A stretch of DNA of 64,000 bases from Oceanisphaera avium (GCF_002157875.1 NZ_CP021376.1:682001-746000), one strand, 5' to 3'; positions 28,777-38,755 are shown, numbered from the stretch's first letter. Numbers and translations: made by a program. Notes: generated by a model from the letters alone, not told the origin.

Positions 28777-28926
28777 GTGGTTATTTTTTCTATTAGGCAG
28801 CGTATAGAGCAACACGATTTATTGTTTTATAGCCAGCGTCCTTATCATCGTAGTTTGCAGTATCGTCAACGCCGTCGCCGCAGCAATTTACGACGTATTC
28901 GCTTATGGCATTTTCGACAGCGTTAG
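28777..28926 (+). CDS. Small arginine-rich ORF
   Basis: A 49-codon frame beginning with GTG 5 bp after GGGAG and 9 bp downstream of the tsaB stop. Product runs MVIFSIRQRIEQHDLLFYSQ onward, with 14 arginines and an RRRR patch near residue 33; it ends HFRQR. I do not recognise a family. The good ribosome site and close spacing to tsaB favour a real coupled gene; the length and lack of known homology argue caution. Possible nucleic-acid-binding peptide by charge only. Confidence 0.5.
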   Translation: MVIFSIRQRIEQHDLLFYSQRPYHRSLQYRQRRRRSNLRRIRLWHFRQR

Positions 28927-29019
28927 GTGAGTGAGTAATAGCGATAGGTAAAAATAGCTGCGTCTACTATTAACTACACCTCTTACTAGGCATCTTGTGT
29001 TACAGTTTGGTTAAATAAA

Positions 29020-29085
29020 GAGTTAACTCACTCTTAAGTTAGAGTAAAAACTTTAAAATAAGCGTGCTGAATGAGTCTATACTCA
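29020..29085. promoter_or_regulatory. Cluster of GAGT/ACTC inverted repeats upstream of fadD
   Basis: Three inverted arrangements of the same tetramer: GAGTTAACTC (29020-29029), ACTC-N8-GAGT (29030-29045) and TGAGTctatACTCA (29072-29085). The last contains a -10-like TATACT. Possible operator cluster for fadD; the binding protein is unknown. Confidence 0.4.
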
Positions 29086-29169
29086 GTTATACCTAGATAC
29101 GCTTAGCTGGCGCTAGTTAAATACATGCTTAGCCGTTTGATGCCTTATATCCTGTTTCAGGAGAATCTT

Positions 29170-30879
29170 ATGGAACGTGCCCCACAACAACCGCAGCCTT
29201 TTACAGGTAAACCTTGGCTTAATCGCTATCCAGAGGGCGTGCCTGCTGAGATAGACGCCGATAAGTATGCCTCCTTAATGGACATGTTTGAGCAGGGGAT
29301 AAAAGAGTTTGCCGATAAGCCGGCTTTTACTAACTTTGGTAAGACGCTCAGCTATCAAGATCTCGACGAGTTAACTCGAGATTTTGCTGCGTATTTACAA
29401 CACACCTTGCAATTAAAGGTAGGCGATCGCATTGCGCTGATGATGCCCAATTTATTGCAATACCCAGTGTGTTTATTTGGTGCTTTGCGTGCGGGGTTAG
29501 TGGTGGTCAATATTAATCCCTTGTATACGGCGCGCGAGCTAAAATATCAGCTGCTGGATGCACACATCGACACGCTAGTGATTGTCGAAAATTTTGCCGA
29601 CACTTTGGCGCAAGTGATCAAAGACACCTCGGTTAAAAATATTATTTTAACCCGCATGGGGGATCATTTAGGTCCAATTAAGGGCAGGCTGCTTAATTGG
29701 GTGGTGAAATATGTTAAAAAGTTAATTCCTGATTATCAGCTGCCCAGTGCCATTGCTTACCAAACCGTGATGCGCGAGGGCAAGCAGTTGTCTTATACGC
29801 GTCCTGAGCTTAGCGGTGATAGTTTGGCCTTTTTGCAATATACAGGCGGCACGACCGGGCGCTCAAAAGGCGCCATGCTCAGTCATCGCAATTTATTAGC
29901 CAACGTTGAGCAATGCGTGGGCATGTATGGGCCTGTGCTGCGCTTAGGTGAAGAAAAAGTGGTCACCGCCTTACCGCTCTATCATGTGTTTGCCCTGACT
30001 GCCAATGGCTTATTGTTTTTTCGCTTAGGTGCCCAAAATTTATTAATTACTAATCCCCGAGATATTAAAGGTTTTGTTAAAGAGCTAAAAGGTTCTAATT
30101 TTAGCTGTATTACGGGCGTTAATACGCTATTTAATGCTTTGGTCAATAACGACGACTTCAAGCAATTAGACTTTACTAGCCTAAAGCTCACTATAGGGGG
30201 CGGCATGGCAGTACAAAAAGTAGTGGCTGAAAAATGGCAGCGCATGACCGGCAGCCGCTTATTAGAAGGCTATGGCTTAACAGAGTGCTCGCCCTTAGTT
30301 AGCGTCTGTCCTTACGACATGGCCGGTTATAACGGCTCCATAGGTTTACCTGTGTGCTCGACCGATATTCGCTTAGTGGACGATCACGATGAAGCCATTA
30401 CCATGACTCACACGCCCGGTGAGATGGAAGTAAAAGGCCCCCAAGTAATGAGTGGCTATTGGCAAGCAGACACCAACGACACGCTCGATAGTCCTTTTCA
30501 TGATGGCTGGCTGCGCACGGGTGATATTGCCACTATGGATGAGCAGGGCTTTTTCACCATAGTGGATCGTAAAAAGGATATGATTTTAGTCTCAGGCTTT
30601 AATGTATTTCCTAATGAGATTGAAGAAGTTGCCATGCAGCATCCCAATGTACGAGAAGCGGCAGCGGTGGGCGTGCCCCAAGCGGATCATGGTGAAATTG
30701 TAAAATTGGTAGTGGTTAAGCAACCCAACACTGAATTGGATGAGCAAACCTTACGGGATTTTTGTCGCCAATATCTTACTGCCTATAAAGTACCAAAAGT
30801 GGTAGAATTTCGCGATGAATTGCCTAAAACCAATGTCGGTAAAATACTGCGCCGTGAGCTAAGAGACGAGGCCTCCTAA
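29170..30879 (+). CDS. fadD: Long-chain fatty acid--CoA ligase
   Basis: 569 aa from the ATG preceded by CAGGAG ([11 protein letters not shown]). Adenylate-forming enzyme: ATP loop [27 protein letters not shown], and the FACS signature [18 protein letters not shown]...DRKKDMI, with the C-terminal catalytic lysine in [12 protein letters not shown]. Activates long-chain fatty acids to acyl-CoA for beta-oxidation and phospholipid use, at the inner membrane. FadR, its usual repressor, is encoded at 36.4 kb. I did not find a convincing FadR operator upstream. Followed by a terminator and rnd, the same order as E. coli. Confidence 0.95.
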   Translation: MERAPQQPQPFTGKPWLNRYPEGVPAEIDADKYASLMDMFEQGIKEFADKPAFTNFGKTLSYQDLDELTRDFAAYLQHTLQLKVGDRIALMMPNLLQYPVCLFGALRAGLVVVNINPLYTARELKYQLLDAHIDTLVIVENFADTLAQVIKDTSVKNIILTRMGDHLGPIKGRLLNWVVKYVKKLIPDYQLPSAIAYQTVMREGKQLSYTRPELSGDSLAFLQYTGGTTGRSKGAMLSHRNLLANVEQCVGMYGPVLRLGEEKVVTALPLYHVFALTANGLLFFRLGAQNLLITNPRDIKGFVKELKGSNFSCITGVNTLFNALVNNDDFKQLDFTSLKLTIGGGMAVQKVVAEKWQRMTGSRLLEGYGLTECSPLVSVCPYDMAGYNGSIGLPVCSTDIRLVDDHDEAITMTHTPGEMEVKGPQVMSGYWQADTNDTLDSPFHDGWLRTGDIATMDEQGFFTIVDRKKDMILVSGFNVFPNEIEEVAMQHPNVREAAAVGVPQADHGEIVKLVVVKQPNTELDEQTLRDFCRQYLTAYKVPKVVEFRDELPKTNVGKILRRELRDEAS

Positions 30880-30900
30880 GGCACTCTCCTTAAGCGCTAA

Positions 30901-30922
30901 CCCCGGGCAACCGGGGTTTTTT
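30901..30922 (+). terminator. Terminator after fadD
   Basis: CCCCGG, 4-base loop, CCGGGG followed by six Ts. Confidence 0.88.
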
Positions 30923-30945
30923 ATTTCCGTCTATGCTGAGAACTC

Positions 30946-32043
30946 ATGACTTATACATTAATAACTGAACCCCAAGCACTTAGTGACTTTTGCCAAACCT
31001 CGGCTCCTATCTTAGCCCTTGATACTGAATTTATTCGCACTCGTACTTTTTATGCCAAGCCCGGTTTATATCAAGTCTTTGATGGAGTGCAAACCGTATT
31101 AATTGATCCTTTGGCGGTCAGTGATCTTGCCCCTTTATGGCAACTGCTTGAGGACTCGAACCGGATCTGCGTGCTCCATGCAGGCGGCGAAGATATTGAA
31201 TTATTACACCAGCAAAGTGGCAGCGTGCCGGCTCGCATACACGATACCCAACTGGCCGCTGCTTTTTTAGGATTGGGAGCGCAAATTGGTTTTGCACCAT
31301 TAGTGAATGCACTACTGGATGTGCAATTAGATAAAGCTAATGCGCGTACCGATTGGCTGGCGCGGCCTTTATCTGGCTCACAGCTAAACTATGCGGCTGA
31401 TGATGTCATTTATCTTTACCCCATTTATCAAGAATTAATGACTCGGTTGCAACAACGAGGCTTAATGGCGTGGTTTGAGCAAGAGTGTGAGCGCACAGTT
31501 AAACGCCGTATTACTAGTAGCGATCCCGCCCTTGCCTATTTAGATATTAAGCATGCTTGGACGCTAGATAGAAAAGGCTTAGCCATTTTACAGCGCTTAA
31601 GTGAATGGCGTCTTAGTGAAGCGCGCCGGCGCGACTTAGCAGTCAATTTTGTAGTAAAAGAAGCGCATTTATTTAAAATAGCCGAGCGCGCACCTACTTG
31701 TCTTGAAGAGCTGGCTAAGCTCGAACTCGATGCGATGGAAGTGCGTCGCCACGGCGAAACCTTGCTAAAATTGGTTCAACAAGCGCTGGAAAACACCAGC
31801 CAGTGGCCACCTTTAATACAACGCTTAATTGATTTTCCAGCGTATAAAAGTGAGTTAAAACGCATTAAAGGACTGATTGATGAGGCGGCTTTGCAGGCGA
31901 GTATCCCCGCGGAAGTGATTGCATCTAAACGGCTGATCCACCAATACCTATCTTGGAAGTGGCGCTTAGAAGAAAACCCAGCCAAGCTACCTGTCTTATT
32001 ACAAGACTGGCGCGGCGAGCTATTAGCCTCTAGCTTGGGCTAA
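30946..32043 (+). CDS. rnd: Ribonuclease D
   Basis: 365 aa. DEDDy 3'-5' exonuclease domain: ALDTEFIRTRTFYAKPGLYQ (Exo I), LHAGGEDIELL (Exo II), NYAADDVIYLYPIY (Exo III with Tyr), followed by HRDC domains (~210-365, LAILQRLSEWR). Processes 3' ends of tRNA precursors and other small RNAs. Downstream of fadD as in enterics, with its own start after the fadD terminator. Confidence 0.95.
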   Translation: MTYTLITEPQALSDFCQTSAPILALDTEFIRTRTFYAKPGLYQVFDGVQTVLIDPLAVSDLAPLWQLLEDSNRICVLHAGGEDIELLHQQSGSVPARIHDTQLAAAFLGLGAQIGFAPLVNALLDVQLDKANARTDWLARPLSGSQLNYAADDVIYLYPIYQELMTRLQQRGLMAWFEQECERTVKRRITSSDPALAYLDIKHAWTLDRKGLAILQRLSEWRLSEARRRDLAVNFVVKEAHLFKIAERAPTCLEELAKLELDAMEVRRHGETLLKLVQQALENTSQWPPLIQRLIDFPAYKSELKRIKGLIDEAALQASIPAEVIASKRLIHQYLSWKWRLEENPAKLPVLLQDWRGELLASSLG

Positions 32044-32052
32044 CACACCATT

Positions 32053-32088
32053 AAAAAAAACGCCCCTCGCTGTTAAAAGCGGGGGGCG
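32053..32088 (-). terminator. Terminator of the min operon
   Basis: Minus strand CGCCCCCCGC, 8-base loop, GCGAGGGGCG (one wobble) then eight Ts, 18 bp after minE; may also stop rnd transcripts. Confidence 0.85.
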
Positions 32089-32106
32089 CAGTCAATTAAG
32101 AAAAAC

Positions 32107-32391
32107 TTAGTCCGCTTTACCGATGAGCTTTTCATCCCCTTCAGGGAACATAATATTGAGCTCTAATACCGATAGATTTTCGCCTTTTTGATCCAGTTGG
32201 ACTGAAATTTGGTCAATATCGATATTCACATACTTACGGATCACCGCCAAAATATCTTGTTGCATCTGAGGTAGATAGTCCGGCGTATCCCGCTGGCTAC
32301 GTTCGTGCGCAACGATGATCTGTAAGCGCTCTTTGGCAAGCTGGGCGCTGTTTTGATTCTTTCGCGAACGGAAATAGTTCAGTAGAGACAT
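32107..32391 (-). CDS. minE: MinE, cell division topological specificity factor
   Basis: 94 aa. N-terminal membrane-targeting and anti-MinCD helix (MSLLNYFRSRK..., AKERLQIIVAHERS), then the dimerisation domain (DILAVIRKYV). Stimulates MinD ATPase and drives Min oscillation, restricting septum placement to midcell. Starts 3 bp after minD with GGGAG upstream; last gene of minCDE. Confidence 0.97.
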   Translation of the reverse strand: MSLLNYFRSRKNQNSAQLAKERLQIIVAHERSQRDTPDYLPQMQQDILAVIRKYVNIDIDQISVQLDQKGENLSVLELNIMFPEGDEKLIGKAD

Positions 32392-32394
32392 GCG

Positions 32395-33207
32395 TTAACT
32401 CCCAAAAATTCGGCTGAAAAATCCCTTTTTCTCTTCATCGAGGAAACGGAAAGGGCGCTCTTCTCCTAACAGGCGAGCGACGGCGTCGGCGTAGGCTAAT
32501 CCGGCATCCGAACCTTCGTCCAAGATCACCGGCTCACCGGCGTTAGAGGCCTTTAATACGGCTTGTGACTCTGGGATCACGCCTAGTAAAGGCACGGCAA
32601 GAATTTCTTGTACATCTTGAACCGCCAGCATATCGCCACGATTAACTCGCTCCGGCGAGTAGCGAGTTAACAACAGGTGCTCTTTAATGGGCTCCATATT
32701 GTGCTCGGCGCGAAATGACTTAGAAGATAAAATGCCCAGCACCCGATCCGAGTCTCGTACAGAGGAAACTTCAGGGTTAGTAGTAATAATGGCCTCATCG
32801 GCAAAATACAGCGCAATTAAGGCGCCTGTTTCAATACCTGCGGGAGAGTCACAAATAATGTATTCAAAATCCATGGCTGCCATGTCTTTTAATACCTTGT
32901 CTACTCCTTCGCGAGTCAGCGCGTCTTTGTCGCGTGTTTGTGAGGCGGGCAGAATATATAAATTTTCTACTCGCTTATCGCGGATCAAGGCTTGGTTTAG
33001 ATTAGCGTCGCCATTAATCACGTTGACAAAGTCATACACTACGCGTCGTTCACAACCCATGATTAAATCTAAATTACGCAAGCCAATATCAAAGTCGATA
33101 ACAGCCGTCTTATGACCTAACGCGGCTAAACCGGTACCAATGGCCGCACTAGAGGTTGTTTTGCCCACCCCCCCTTTACCCGAGGTGACGACGATAATTC
33201 GTGCCAT
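32395..33207 (-). CDS. minD: MinD, septum-site ATPase
   Basis: 270 aa. Deviant Walker A GKGGVGKTTSSA, switch regions DFDIGLRNLD and CDSPAGIETGA, and a C-terminal amphipathic membrane-targeting helix (KKGFFSRIFGS). ATP-dependent membrane recruitment of MinC and MinE. Preceded by TAGGAAG; central gene of minCDE. Confidence 0.98.
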   Translation of the reverse strand: MARIIVVTSGKGGVGKTTSSAAIGTGLAALGHKTAVIDFDIGLRNLDLIMGCERRVVYDFVNVINGDANLNQALIRDKRVENLYILPASQTRDKDALTREGVDKVLKDMAAMDFEYIICDSPAGIETGALIALYFADEAIITTNPEVSSVRDSDRVLGILSSKSFRAEHNMEPIKEHLLLTRYSPERVNRGDMLAVQDVQEILAVPLLGVIPESQAVLKASNAGEPVILDEGSDAGLAYADAVARLLGEERPFRFLDEEKKGFFSRIFGS

Positions 33208-33228
33208 GTTTGCTTCCTAAATCAAAAA

Positions 33229-33933
33229 TTAAAGAGGGTCGAGCGTTAACTGCTCGTCCACCAAAGAAATAGTCACCGCCTGTTCCCAGTGCTCGCCTTG
33301 AAGGCCGGCACTAATTTGATAGTGGCCTGCGACTGAAATGAGTTCTGCCATTAGTTGCTGGCAGTAAATGCGCGCCGACTCATTGCCCTTAGCGCCCGCC
33401 ACAGCGCGACCGCGTAATTGGCCATAAACATGAACGCTATCATCCGCAATGACTTCGGCGCCGTTGCTGACAGAGCCTAAGACCACTAATGAGCCATTAG
33501 GTGCATAAACTTGCTGGCCAGAGCGTACTGGACCGCGGTGCACCTTAGTATTAGGCAGATTAATTAGTTCAGCGGGTGATGCCTTAGGTTCGGCTTTAGG
33601 CTCGGTATAAGTAGGGGCGGCGGCCGCTTTGCCACTGCTGATCACCGCCAAACCGGCGGCTCTGGCGGCAGCGCGAGTGGCATCGTCTTTTACCCCCGTT
33701 ACACCCACAGGGACTAATTCGAGCTCTCTGAGTGCATTAGCCAATGCGACAAAGTCAGGAGTCTGCAATAGTTTTTCAATATTAATGACTAAAGGCGCGG
33801 CTTGAAAAAAAGCCGGTGCTATTGCAATTTTTTCTGCAAGCAGCCGTTTTACCGTATTAATATCCTGCTCCGTGATATGCACCACAGAAAGGGTAAAGCT
33901 GCTGCCTTTTAATTCAATACCTTGCTCCGCCAT
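33229..33933 (-). CDS. minC: MinC, septum inhibitor
   Basis: 234 aa from MAEQGIELKGSSFTLSVVH (E. coli 231 aa). N-terminal FtsZ-inhibiting domain (~1-110), Ala/Pro/Lys-rich linker (~118-140), and C-terminal beta-helix (VRSGQQVYAPNGSLVVLGSVSNGAEVIADDSVHVYGQLRGRA) for dimerisation and MinD binding. The frame continues 26 codons upstream without homology, so the inner ATG was chosen; its Shine-Dalgarno is not optimal. First gene of minCDE. Confidence 0.95.
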   Translation of the reverse strand: MAEQGIELKGSSFTLSVVHITEQDINTVKRLLAEKIAIAPAFFQAAPLVINIEKLLQTPDFVALANALRELELVPVGVTGVKDDATRAAARAAGLAVISSGKAAAAPTYTEPKAEPKASPAELINLPNTKVHRGPVRSGQQVYAPNGSLVVLGSVSNGAEVIADDSVHVYGQLRGRAVAGAKGNESARIYCQQLMAELISVAGHYQISAGLQGEHWEQAVTISLVDEQLTLDPL

Positions 33934-34038
33934 AAGCGGCTGTCCCCCGAGGATGTAATCCTTTTTGTTATTGGTCGTGCTGATGGTATAGTTTGGCGAC
34001 CTTACTGGCAATAAAGCCGACGGATTATAGCAATTTCC

Positions 34039-34320
34039 ATGTTATCTGTAGTATATAAAAGCCTTAAAAAGGCAGAAACTTACTTATTTGTTGAAAGACG
34101 CGACGACTTTTCTCGCGTCCCCGATGCCTTATTAGCCACCTTTGGGACCCCTAAATTAACGATGATTATTAATTTAGCGACTAAAACCCATTTAGGCCAA
34201 GCAGATCTCGCCAAAGTGCGTGAGGCTTTAATAAGCCAAGGCTACTATCTACAATTACCGCCACCACCAGAAAACATGCTTAAACAACTGCGTGAGCAAC
34301 AAGCAGCCAATCGCCAATAA
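34039..34320 (+). CDS. ycgL: YcgL-domain protein
   Basis: 93 aa of the YcgL family (MLSVVYKSLKKAETYLFVERRDDF..., LP(P)PPENML). Small cytoplasmic protein of unknown biochemical function, habitually divergent from minC in gammaproteobacteria, as here (105 bp apart, with the shared promoter region between). Confidence 0.92.
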   Translation: MLSVVYKSLKKAETYLFVERRDDFSRVPDALLATFGTPKLTMIINLATKTHLGQADLAKVREALISQGYYLQLPPPPENMLKQLREQQAANRQ

Positions 34321-34471
34321 TATCAAATCACGAGTGTCATATTTTTGGCTCGGCTATGACTATAGCTGACAATTGCGCTGTGCTGTAAGTTTATTGCTTG
34401 CCATAGCCCGCTTTTGGCGCTGGTTTGCTATCCGCTTGCCTACCCCTCACTTGCCAATAACTGGGAGCGCT

Positions 34472-35134
34472 ATGTATCAGCATCTTGATTTAAAAGCACA
34501 ACCTTTGCCCTATAGCATCGGTAAAGTGGTGTGTGTAGGACGGAGCTATCGAGAGCATGCGCTAGAATTAGCCAACCCTGTTCCTAGTCAGCCGTTATTA
34601 TTTATCAAGCCGGCGAGCAGTTTAGTTAATTTAGCAGCGCCTTTGATATTACCTAAAGACCAAGGCGTGGTGCATCACGAAATAGAAGTGGCGCTATTGC
34701 TTGGGCATAGATTATGTAAAGCAACGCCACAGCAAAGCTTAGCAGCCGTGGTTGGGGTAGGGCTTGGTTTAGATTTAACACTGCGAGACTTACAAGATGA
34801 GCTTAAGCTAAACGGCCATCCTTGGGAGCGTGCTAAAGCCTTTGATGACAGCTGCCCTATGAGTCCCTTTGTCGCAGTTGAGGATATTGGCTCTTTACAT
34901 GAGCTGCCGTTTTCATTGTCGGTGAATAATGAGCTGCGCCAAACAGGAAACACTCAACAATTAATGTGGCCGCTTGGGCAATTACTGGCCAAGATAAGCC
35001 ACAGTTTTACCTTATCGCCTGGGGACATAGTGCTCACCGGTACCCCCAAAGGGGTGAGCGCGCTACATGCCGGTGACACGCTCGTGCTTACTCTTGATGG
35101 CCAGCATTATTTTAGCGCCCGCGTTGCCCCCTAA
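34472..35134 (+). CDS. ycgM: Fumarylacetoacetate hydrolase-family protein (YcgM-like)
   Basis: 220 aa from the ATG preceded by GGGAG (E. coli YcgM 219 aa). FAH fold with metal-ligand acidic residues in [10 protein letters not shown] and [18 protein letters not shown] and TGTPKGVS. Members act as acylpyruvases or oxaloacetate tautomerase/decarboxylase; the specific substrate cannot be set from sequence. Sits between ycgL and ycgN as in E. coli. Confidence 0.9.
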   Translation: MYQHLDLKAQPLPYSIGKVVCVGRSYREHALELANPVPSQPLLFIKPASSLVNLAAPLILPKDQGVVHHEIEVALLLGHRLCKATPQQSLAAVVGVGLGLDLTLRDLQDELKLNGHPWERAKAFDDSCPMSPFVAVEDIGSLHELPFSLSVNNELRQTGNTQQLMWPLGQLLAKISHSFTLSPGDIVLTGTPKGVSALHAGDTLVLTLDGQHYFSARVAP

Positions 35135-35151
35135 TAAAGCAGGACAAAACC

Positions 35152-35586
35152 ATGGATAATAATTTTTGGCACACTAAAACCCTTGAACAAATGACAGATA
35201 AAGAATGGGAAGCACTGTGTGATGGCTGCGGCAAATGCTGCTTAAATAAACTGATTGATGAAGATACAGATGAGCTTATTCATACGAACGTGGCGTGTGA
35301 GTTATTAAATACGCATACCTGTGCCTGCAGTAATTATGAACATCGTTTTGACATTGTTCCGGATTGCTTAAAAATAACTCGAGAAAAATTAGCCGATTAT
35401 TACTGGCTGCCCTCAACCTGCGCTTATCGCTTATTAGCCGAAGGCCAGTCTTTGCCCTCTTGGCATCCGCTGCGCACTGGCTCTAAAAGCGCCATGCACA
35501 AAGCCGGACAGTCGGTGCGGGGTAAAGTGGTACCCGAGTCCAAAGCCGGCCCCTGGGAAGAGCACATTATTACCTGGGCCAGTTAA
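35152..35586 (+). CDS. ycgN: YcgN / UPF0260 cysteine-rich protein
   Basis: 144 aa with a cysteine cluster [11 protein letters not shown] near residue 25 and further Cys ([22 protein letters not shown]), suggesting a metal or iron-sulfur centre. Function unknown in the family. Starts 17 bp after ycgM with AGGA upstream; terminator follows. Confidence 0.92.
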   Translation: MDNNFWHTKTLEQMTDKEWEALCDGCGKCCLNKLIDEDTDELIHTNVACELLNTHTCACSNYEHRFDIVPDCLKITREKLADYYWLPSTCAYRLLAEGQSLPSWHPLRTGSKSAMHKAGQSVRGKVVPESKAGPWEEHIITWAS

Positions 35587-35611
35587 ACGAGGGTATTAAG
35601 CTTATAGCGAT

Positions 35612-35642
35612 AAAGCCGACTCGGAGTGAGTTGGCTTTTTTT
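35612..35642. terminator. Terminator between ycgN and dsbB
   Basis: AAAGCCGACTC, 5-base loop, GAGTTGGCTTT then Ts (one G-U pair). Convergent gene ends, so it may act both ways. Confidence 0.85.
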
Positions 35643-35685
35643 ATAACAAGAAGCCTAACAAGAGACAAAATAAAAGAACTAGAAA

Positions 35686-36216
35686 TTAAATGCCAGCGCT
35701 AAGGGTGGCTTTAACACGTACGAGTATAAAAAACAGCGCTAATAATGCCTGAGTAATAAAAATAGCGAGTAGCCATTGCACCATACTCACGCTCATCCAG
35801 CTCCAACCTATGGCTGAGCAATCGCCACTGGGCGCAAAGACACTGGGCAACCAGCTATCCAATGCCAACCAAGTAGGAAACTCAGCCACCGTAGTGCACT
35901 GGGCAAAGGGGGAGGGGTTCAGTTGGTATTGATGATGCTGATAGGCAAGCACAGCGCCTTGGATGCTGCTGGCAAGCCAAGCGCCCAGCGCTAAATGACT
36001 CAGTAGGGGGCTTCGCGGCGAAAGCCAACCTAAGATACCGGCCAGTATTACCCCCATTAATGCGGCTCTTTGATACACACACATCACGCAAGGGGCGAGC
36101 TGCATATAATATTGAAAATATAAGGCCACCCCTAACAGGGCGGCAGAGCTTAAACTAAGGGCAGCCCATGCGGTGCGCGAGCGAGAAAAATTTAATAACA
36201 CTTCGCCAGCTTTCAT
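35686..36216 (-). CDS. dsbB: DsbB, disulfide bond formation protein
   Basis: 176 aa with four membrane helices. First periplasmic Cys pair in PCVMCVYQR, second pair split between AQCTTVAEF and PSGDC. Reoxidises DsbA using ubiquinone or menaquinone in the inner membrane. GAGG ribosome site; divergent from fadR. The nhaB gene found between these two in E. coli is absent. Confidence 0.95.
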   Translation of the reverse strand: MKAGEVLLNFSRSRTAWAALSLSSAALLGVALYFQYYMQLAPCVMCVYQRAALMGVILAGILGWLSPRSPLLSHLALGAWLASSIQGAVLAYQHHQYQLNPSPFAQCTTVAEFPTWLALDSWLPSVFAPSGDCSAIGWSWMSVSMVQWLLAIFITQALLALFFILVRVKATLSAGI

Positions 36217-36363
36217 ATTGACCTCTTTAAAACGTTTAGCAAGGTGGCCCCAAGCGGGGGTGCTTGTCGCGCACTGGTCTGCTCTGTTACTATCACGCCT
36301 TCAATTTACAAGTGCCGCGTTGAGCTGGTCTTGCAAAATTTACCCATCAACATGAGTGATTTT

Positions 36364-37131
36364 ATGGTTATTAAGGCGCACAGTGTCATTAAAACAGGTG
36401 TAGTAAAGCCACACGGTGTTATTAAGGCACAGAGCCCCGCTAATTTTGCGGAGCAATATATCATAGAATCCATTTGGAACGGCCATTTTGCGCCGGGCTC
36501 TATCCTACCCGCCGAGCGTGAGCTGTCTGAGCTGATAGGCGTAACTCGCACCACCTTAAGGGAAGTGTTACAGCGCCTAGCGCGCGATGGCTGGCTGACG
36601 ATACAACACGGTAAACCCACTAAAGTAAATAATTTTTGGGAAACCTCAAGTCTTAATATCTTAGAAACCTTAGCACGCTTAGATGAAGATAAAATGCCCG
36701 AGCTCATTGAGCATCTGTTATCTGCGCGCACTCATATTAGTTGTATTTTTATTCGTGCTGCCGTTAAAAATAACCCCGATGCGGTGGCCACCACTACCAC
36801 AGAGCTGGCGACGCTAGGCGATGAGGCACTGGCGTTTGCCGAATTTGATTACCAATTGCACCACCAGTTAGCCTTTGCGTCGGGCAATCCTATTTATGGC
36901 CTTATTTTAAATGGTTTTAAAGGTTTATATTGTCGGGTGGGGCGCTATTATTTTTCTTTGCCTGCGGCGCGCCAACTCGCACGGGAATATTATGTGGCGC
37001 TAGCACAGCTTGCGAAACAGGGAAATGTAGGCCAAGTGGTAGAAGTGGTTCGCGAATATGGCAAAGCCTCAGGTAAGCTGTGGTGTGATATGCGCGAGCA
37101 CTTGCCAGCCAGTTTTGCCGCACCGGCCTAA
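36364..37131 (+). CDS. fadR: FadR, fatty acid metabolism regulator
   Basis: GntR-family. The winged helix ([43 protein letters not shown]) is nearly identical to E. coli FadR, followed by the acyl-CoA-binding all-helical domain (~90-250, [19 protein letters not shown]). Represses fad genes and activates fabA/fabB unless bound by long-chain acyl-CoA. Homology begins at [10 protein letters not shown], but no start codon lies there. The nearest ATGs give an extra N-terminus of repeated VIK units ([23 protein letters not shown]), so the protein is ~16 aa longer than E. coli's 239. ATG 36352 is an alternative. Confidence 0.94.
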   Translation: MVIKAHSVIKTGVVKPHGVIKAQSPANFAEQYIIESIWNGHFAPGSILPAERELSELIGVTRTTLREVLQRLARDGWLTIQHGKPTKVNNFWETSSLNILETLARLDEDKMPELIEHLLSARTHISCIFIRAAVKNNPDAVATTTTELATLGDEALAFAEFDYQLHHQLAFASGNPIYGLILNGFKGLYCRVGRYYFSLPAARQLAREYYVALAQLAKQGNVGQVVEVVREYGKASGKLWCDMREHLPASFAAPA

Positions 37132-37157
37132 AAACCGCTTGAGACATTGGCAAGTTA

Positions 37158-37185
37158 AATAAGTCGATCCTAAGGTCGACTTATT
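37158..37185. terminator. Inverted repeat between fadR and spoVR
   Basis: AATAAGTCGA, 8-base loop, TCGACTTATT: perfect 10-bp stem between convergent gene ends, with a modest T tract; probable bidirectional terminator. Confidence 0.65.
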
Positions 37186-37224
37186 ATTGTTTAATCGCCG
37201 CCGCTCAAGCGGTGTGGTTCATTA

Positions 37225-38748
37225 TTAATTATCTGGCTCTCGCTTTGGACAACGGCCAATAATATGACTGCTACCCTCATTATTTTCTTGTTCAAGTAAC
37301 ACGTCAAAGCCCCATAGCCGGTGAATATGCTTAAGTACCTCATGACAAGAGGGCGCTAGCGGAATATTATTATGCGCCACATAGCGCAGCGTTAATGAAC
37401 GGTCGGCTTTAAACTCGACGTTGTACACTTGGATATTAGGTTCAAGGTTAGCCAAATTATATTGATCTGATAATTGTTTTCTTAATTGTTGGTAGCCTGA
37501 TTCATCGTGAATAGCCGAAATACGCAAATAATTTTGTGTCGCATCATCTGCCACGCTAAATAGGCGTAAGTCACGCATGACTTTAGGCGATAAAAATTGG
37601 CTAATAAAACTCTCATCTTTAAAATTTTCCATCGCAAAATGTAAAGTCGCCACCCAATCTGTTCCTGCGATGTCGGGAAACCAGCGCTTATCTTCCTCGG
37701 TGGGCTGTTCACAAATTCGCCTTAAGTCCATAAAAATAGCAAAACCCAGCGCATAAGGATTAATGCCTGAGTAGTGTGGACTGTTATAAGCAGGCTGATA
37801 CACCACATTAGTGTGGTTATGTAATATCTCCATCATAAAGCTGTCGGTCACTAAGCCCTCACTATAGAGCTGCTGACAAATAGTGTAATGCCAAAAAGTA
37901 GCCCAGCCTTCGTTCATCACTTGGGTTTGCTTTTGTGGATAAAAATATTGGCTGATTTTACGCACAATTCTGACCAGCTCGCGCTGCCATGGCTCTAATA
38001 AGGGCGCATTTTTTTCAATAAAATACAGTAAATTCTCTTCAGGCTCTGCGGGGTAGCGCTGCTGAGTGGCTGCTTGTGCTTCTTCTTGGCGGGGCAGCGT
38101 TTTCCAAAGCTCATTTACTTGGCTTTGTAAGTAGCTCTCCCGCGCTTTTTGTCGGCGGCGCTCTTCAGCCAGAGAAAGCTGTTGAGGGCGTTTATAACGA
38201 TCAACGCCATAGTTCATTAAGGCATGACAACTGTCGAGTATGGCTTCTACCTCGGTAATGCCGTATTTATCCTCGCACTCACTGATGTATTTTTTAGCAA
38301 ATAATAAATAATCGATTATTGAGGTGGCATCAGTCCAAGTTTTAAATAAATAGTTATTTTTAAAAAATGAATTATGGCCATAGCTGGCATGAGCAATCAC
38401 CAGTGCTTGCATCGGTAAGGTGTTTTCTTCCATTAAATAGGCGATACAAGGACTGGAGTTAATGACTATTTCATAAGCCAAGCCCATTTGTCCGCGCTTA
38501 TAATTTTGCTCACTTTGAATAAACTTTTTGCCATACGACCAATGATGATAGCCAATGGGCATACCAATACTGGAGTAGGCATCGAGCATTTGTTCGCCGG
38601 TAATAATTTCAATTTGATTAGGATAGGTAGTTAAGCCATAACTCTCGGCAATACGGGCAATCTCTTGGTGATAAATTTCCAATAGTTCAAAGGTCCATTC
38701 AGGACCATCACTTAAGGGGCGTACGGCTGGCTGTGTCTCTAGGGTCAT
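37225..38748 (-). CDS. ycgB: SpoVR family protein (YcgB)
   Basis: 507 aa from MTLETQ, preceded by GAGGTG (E. coli YcgB 510 aa). SpoVR family hallmarks: GMPIGYHHWSYGKKF, HASYGHNSFFKNNY, MNEGWATFWHY and NPYALGF. Molecular function is unknown; it is regularly found with prkA and yeaH, forming a stationary-phase or sporulation-associated trio. Start lies 7 bp after the yeaH stop; last gene of the prkA-yeaH-ycgB operon. Confidence 0.93.
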   Translation of the reverse strand: MTLETQPAVRPLSDGPEWTFELLEIYHQEIARIAESYGLTTYPNQIEIITGEQMLDAYSSIGMPIGYHHWSYGKKFIQSEQNYKRGQMGLAYEIVINSSPCIAYLMEENTLPMQALVIAHASYGHNSFFKNNYLFKTWTDATSIIDYLLFAKKYISECEDKYGITEVEAILDSCHALMNYGVDRYKRPQQLSLAEERRRQKARESYLQSQVNELWKTLPRQEEAQAATQQRYPAEPEENLLYFIEKNAPLLEPWQRELVRIVRKISQYFYPQKQTQVMNEGWATFWHYTICQQLYSEGLVTDSFMMEILHNHTNVVYQPAYNSPHYSGINPYALGFAIFMDLRRICEQPTEEDKRWFPDIAGTDWVATLHFAMENFKDESFISQFLSPKVMRDLRLFSVADDATQNYLRISAIHDESGYQQLRKQLSDQYNLANLEPNIQVYNVEFKADRSLTLRYVAHNNIPLAPSCHEVLKHIHRLWGFDVLLEQENNEGSSHIIGRCPKREPDN

Positions 38749-38755
38749 GGTCACC

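Noticed and set aside
29090..29130. FadR operator near AGCTGGCGCTAGTT before fadD
   Set aside because: Only one half resembles the FadR consensus and the central GAC is missing.
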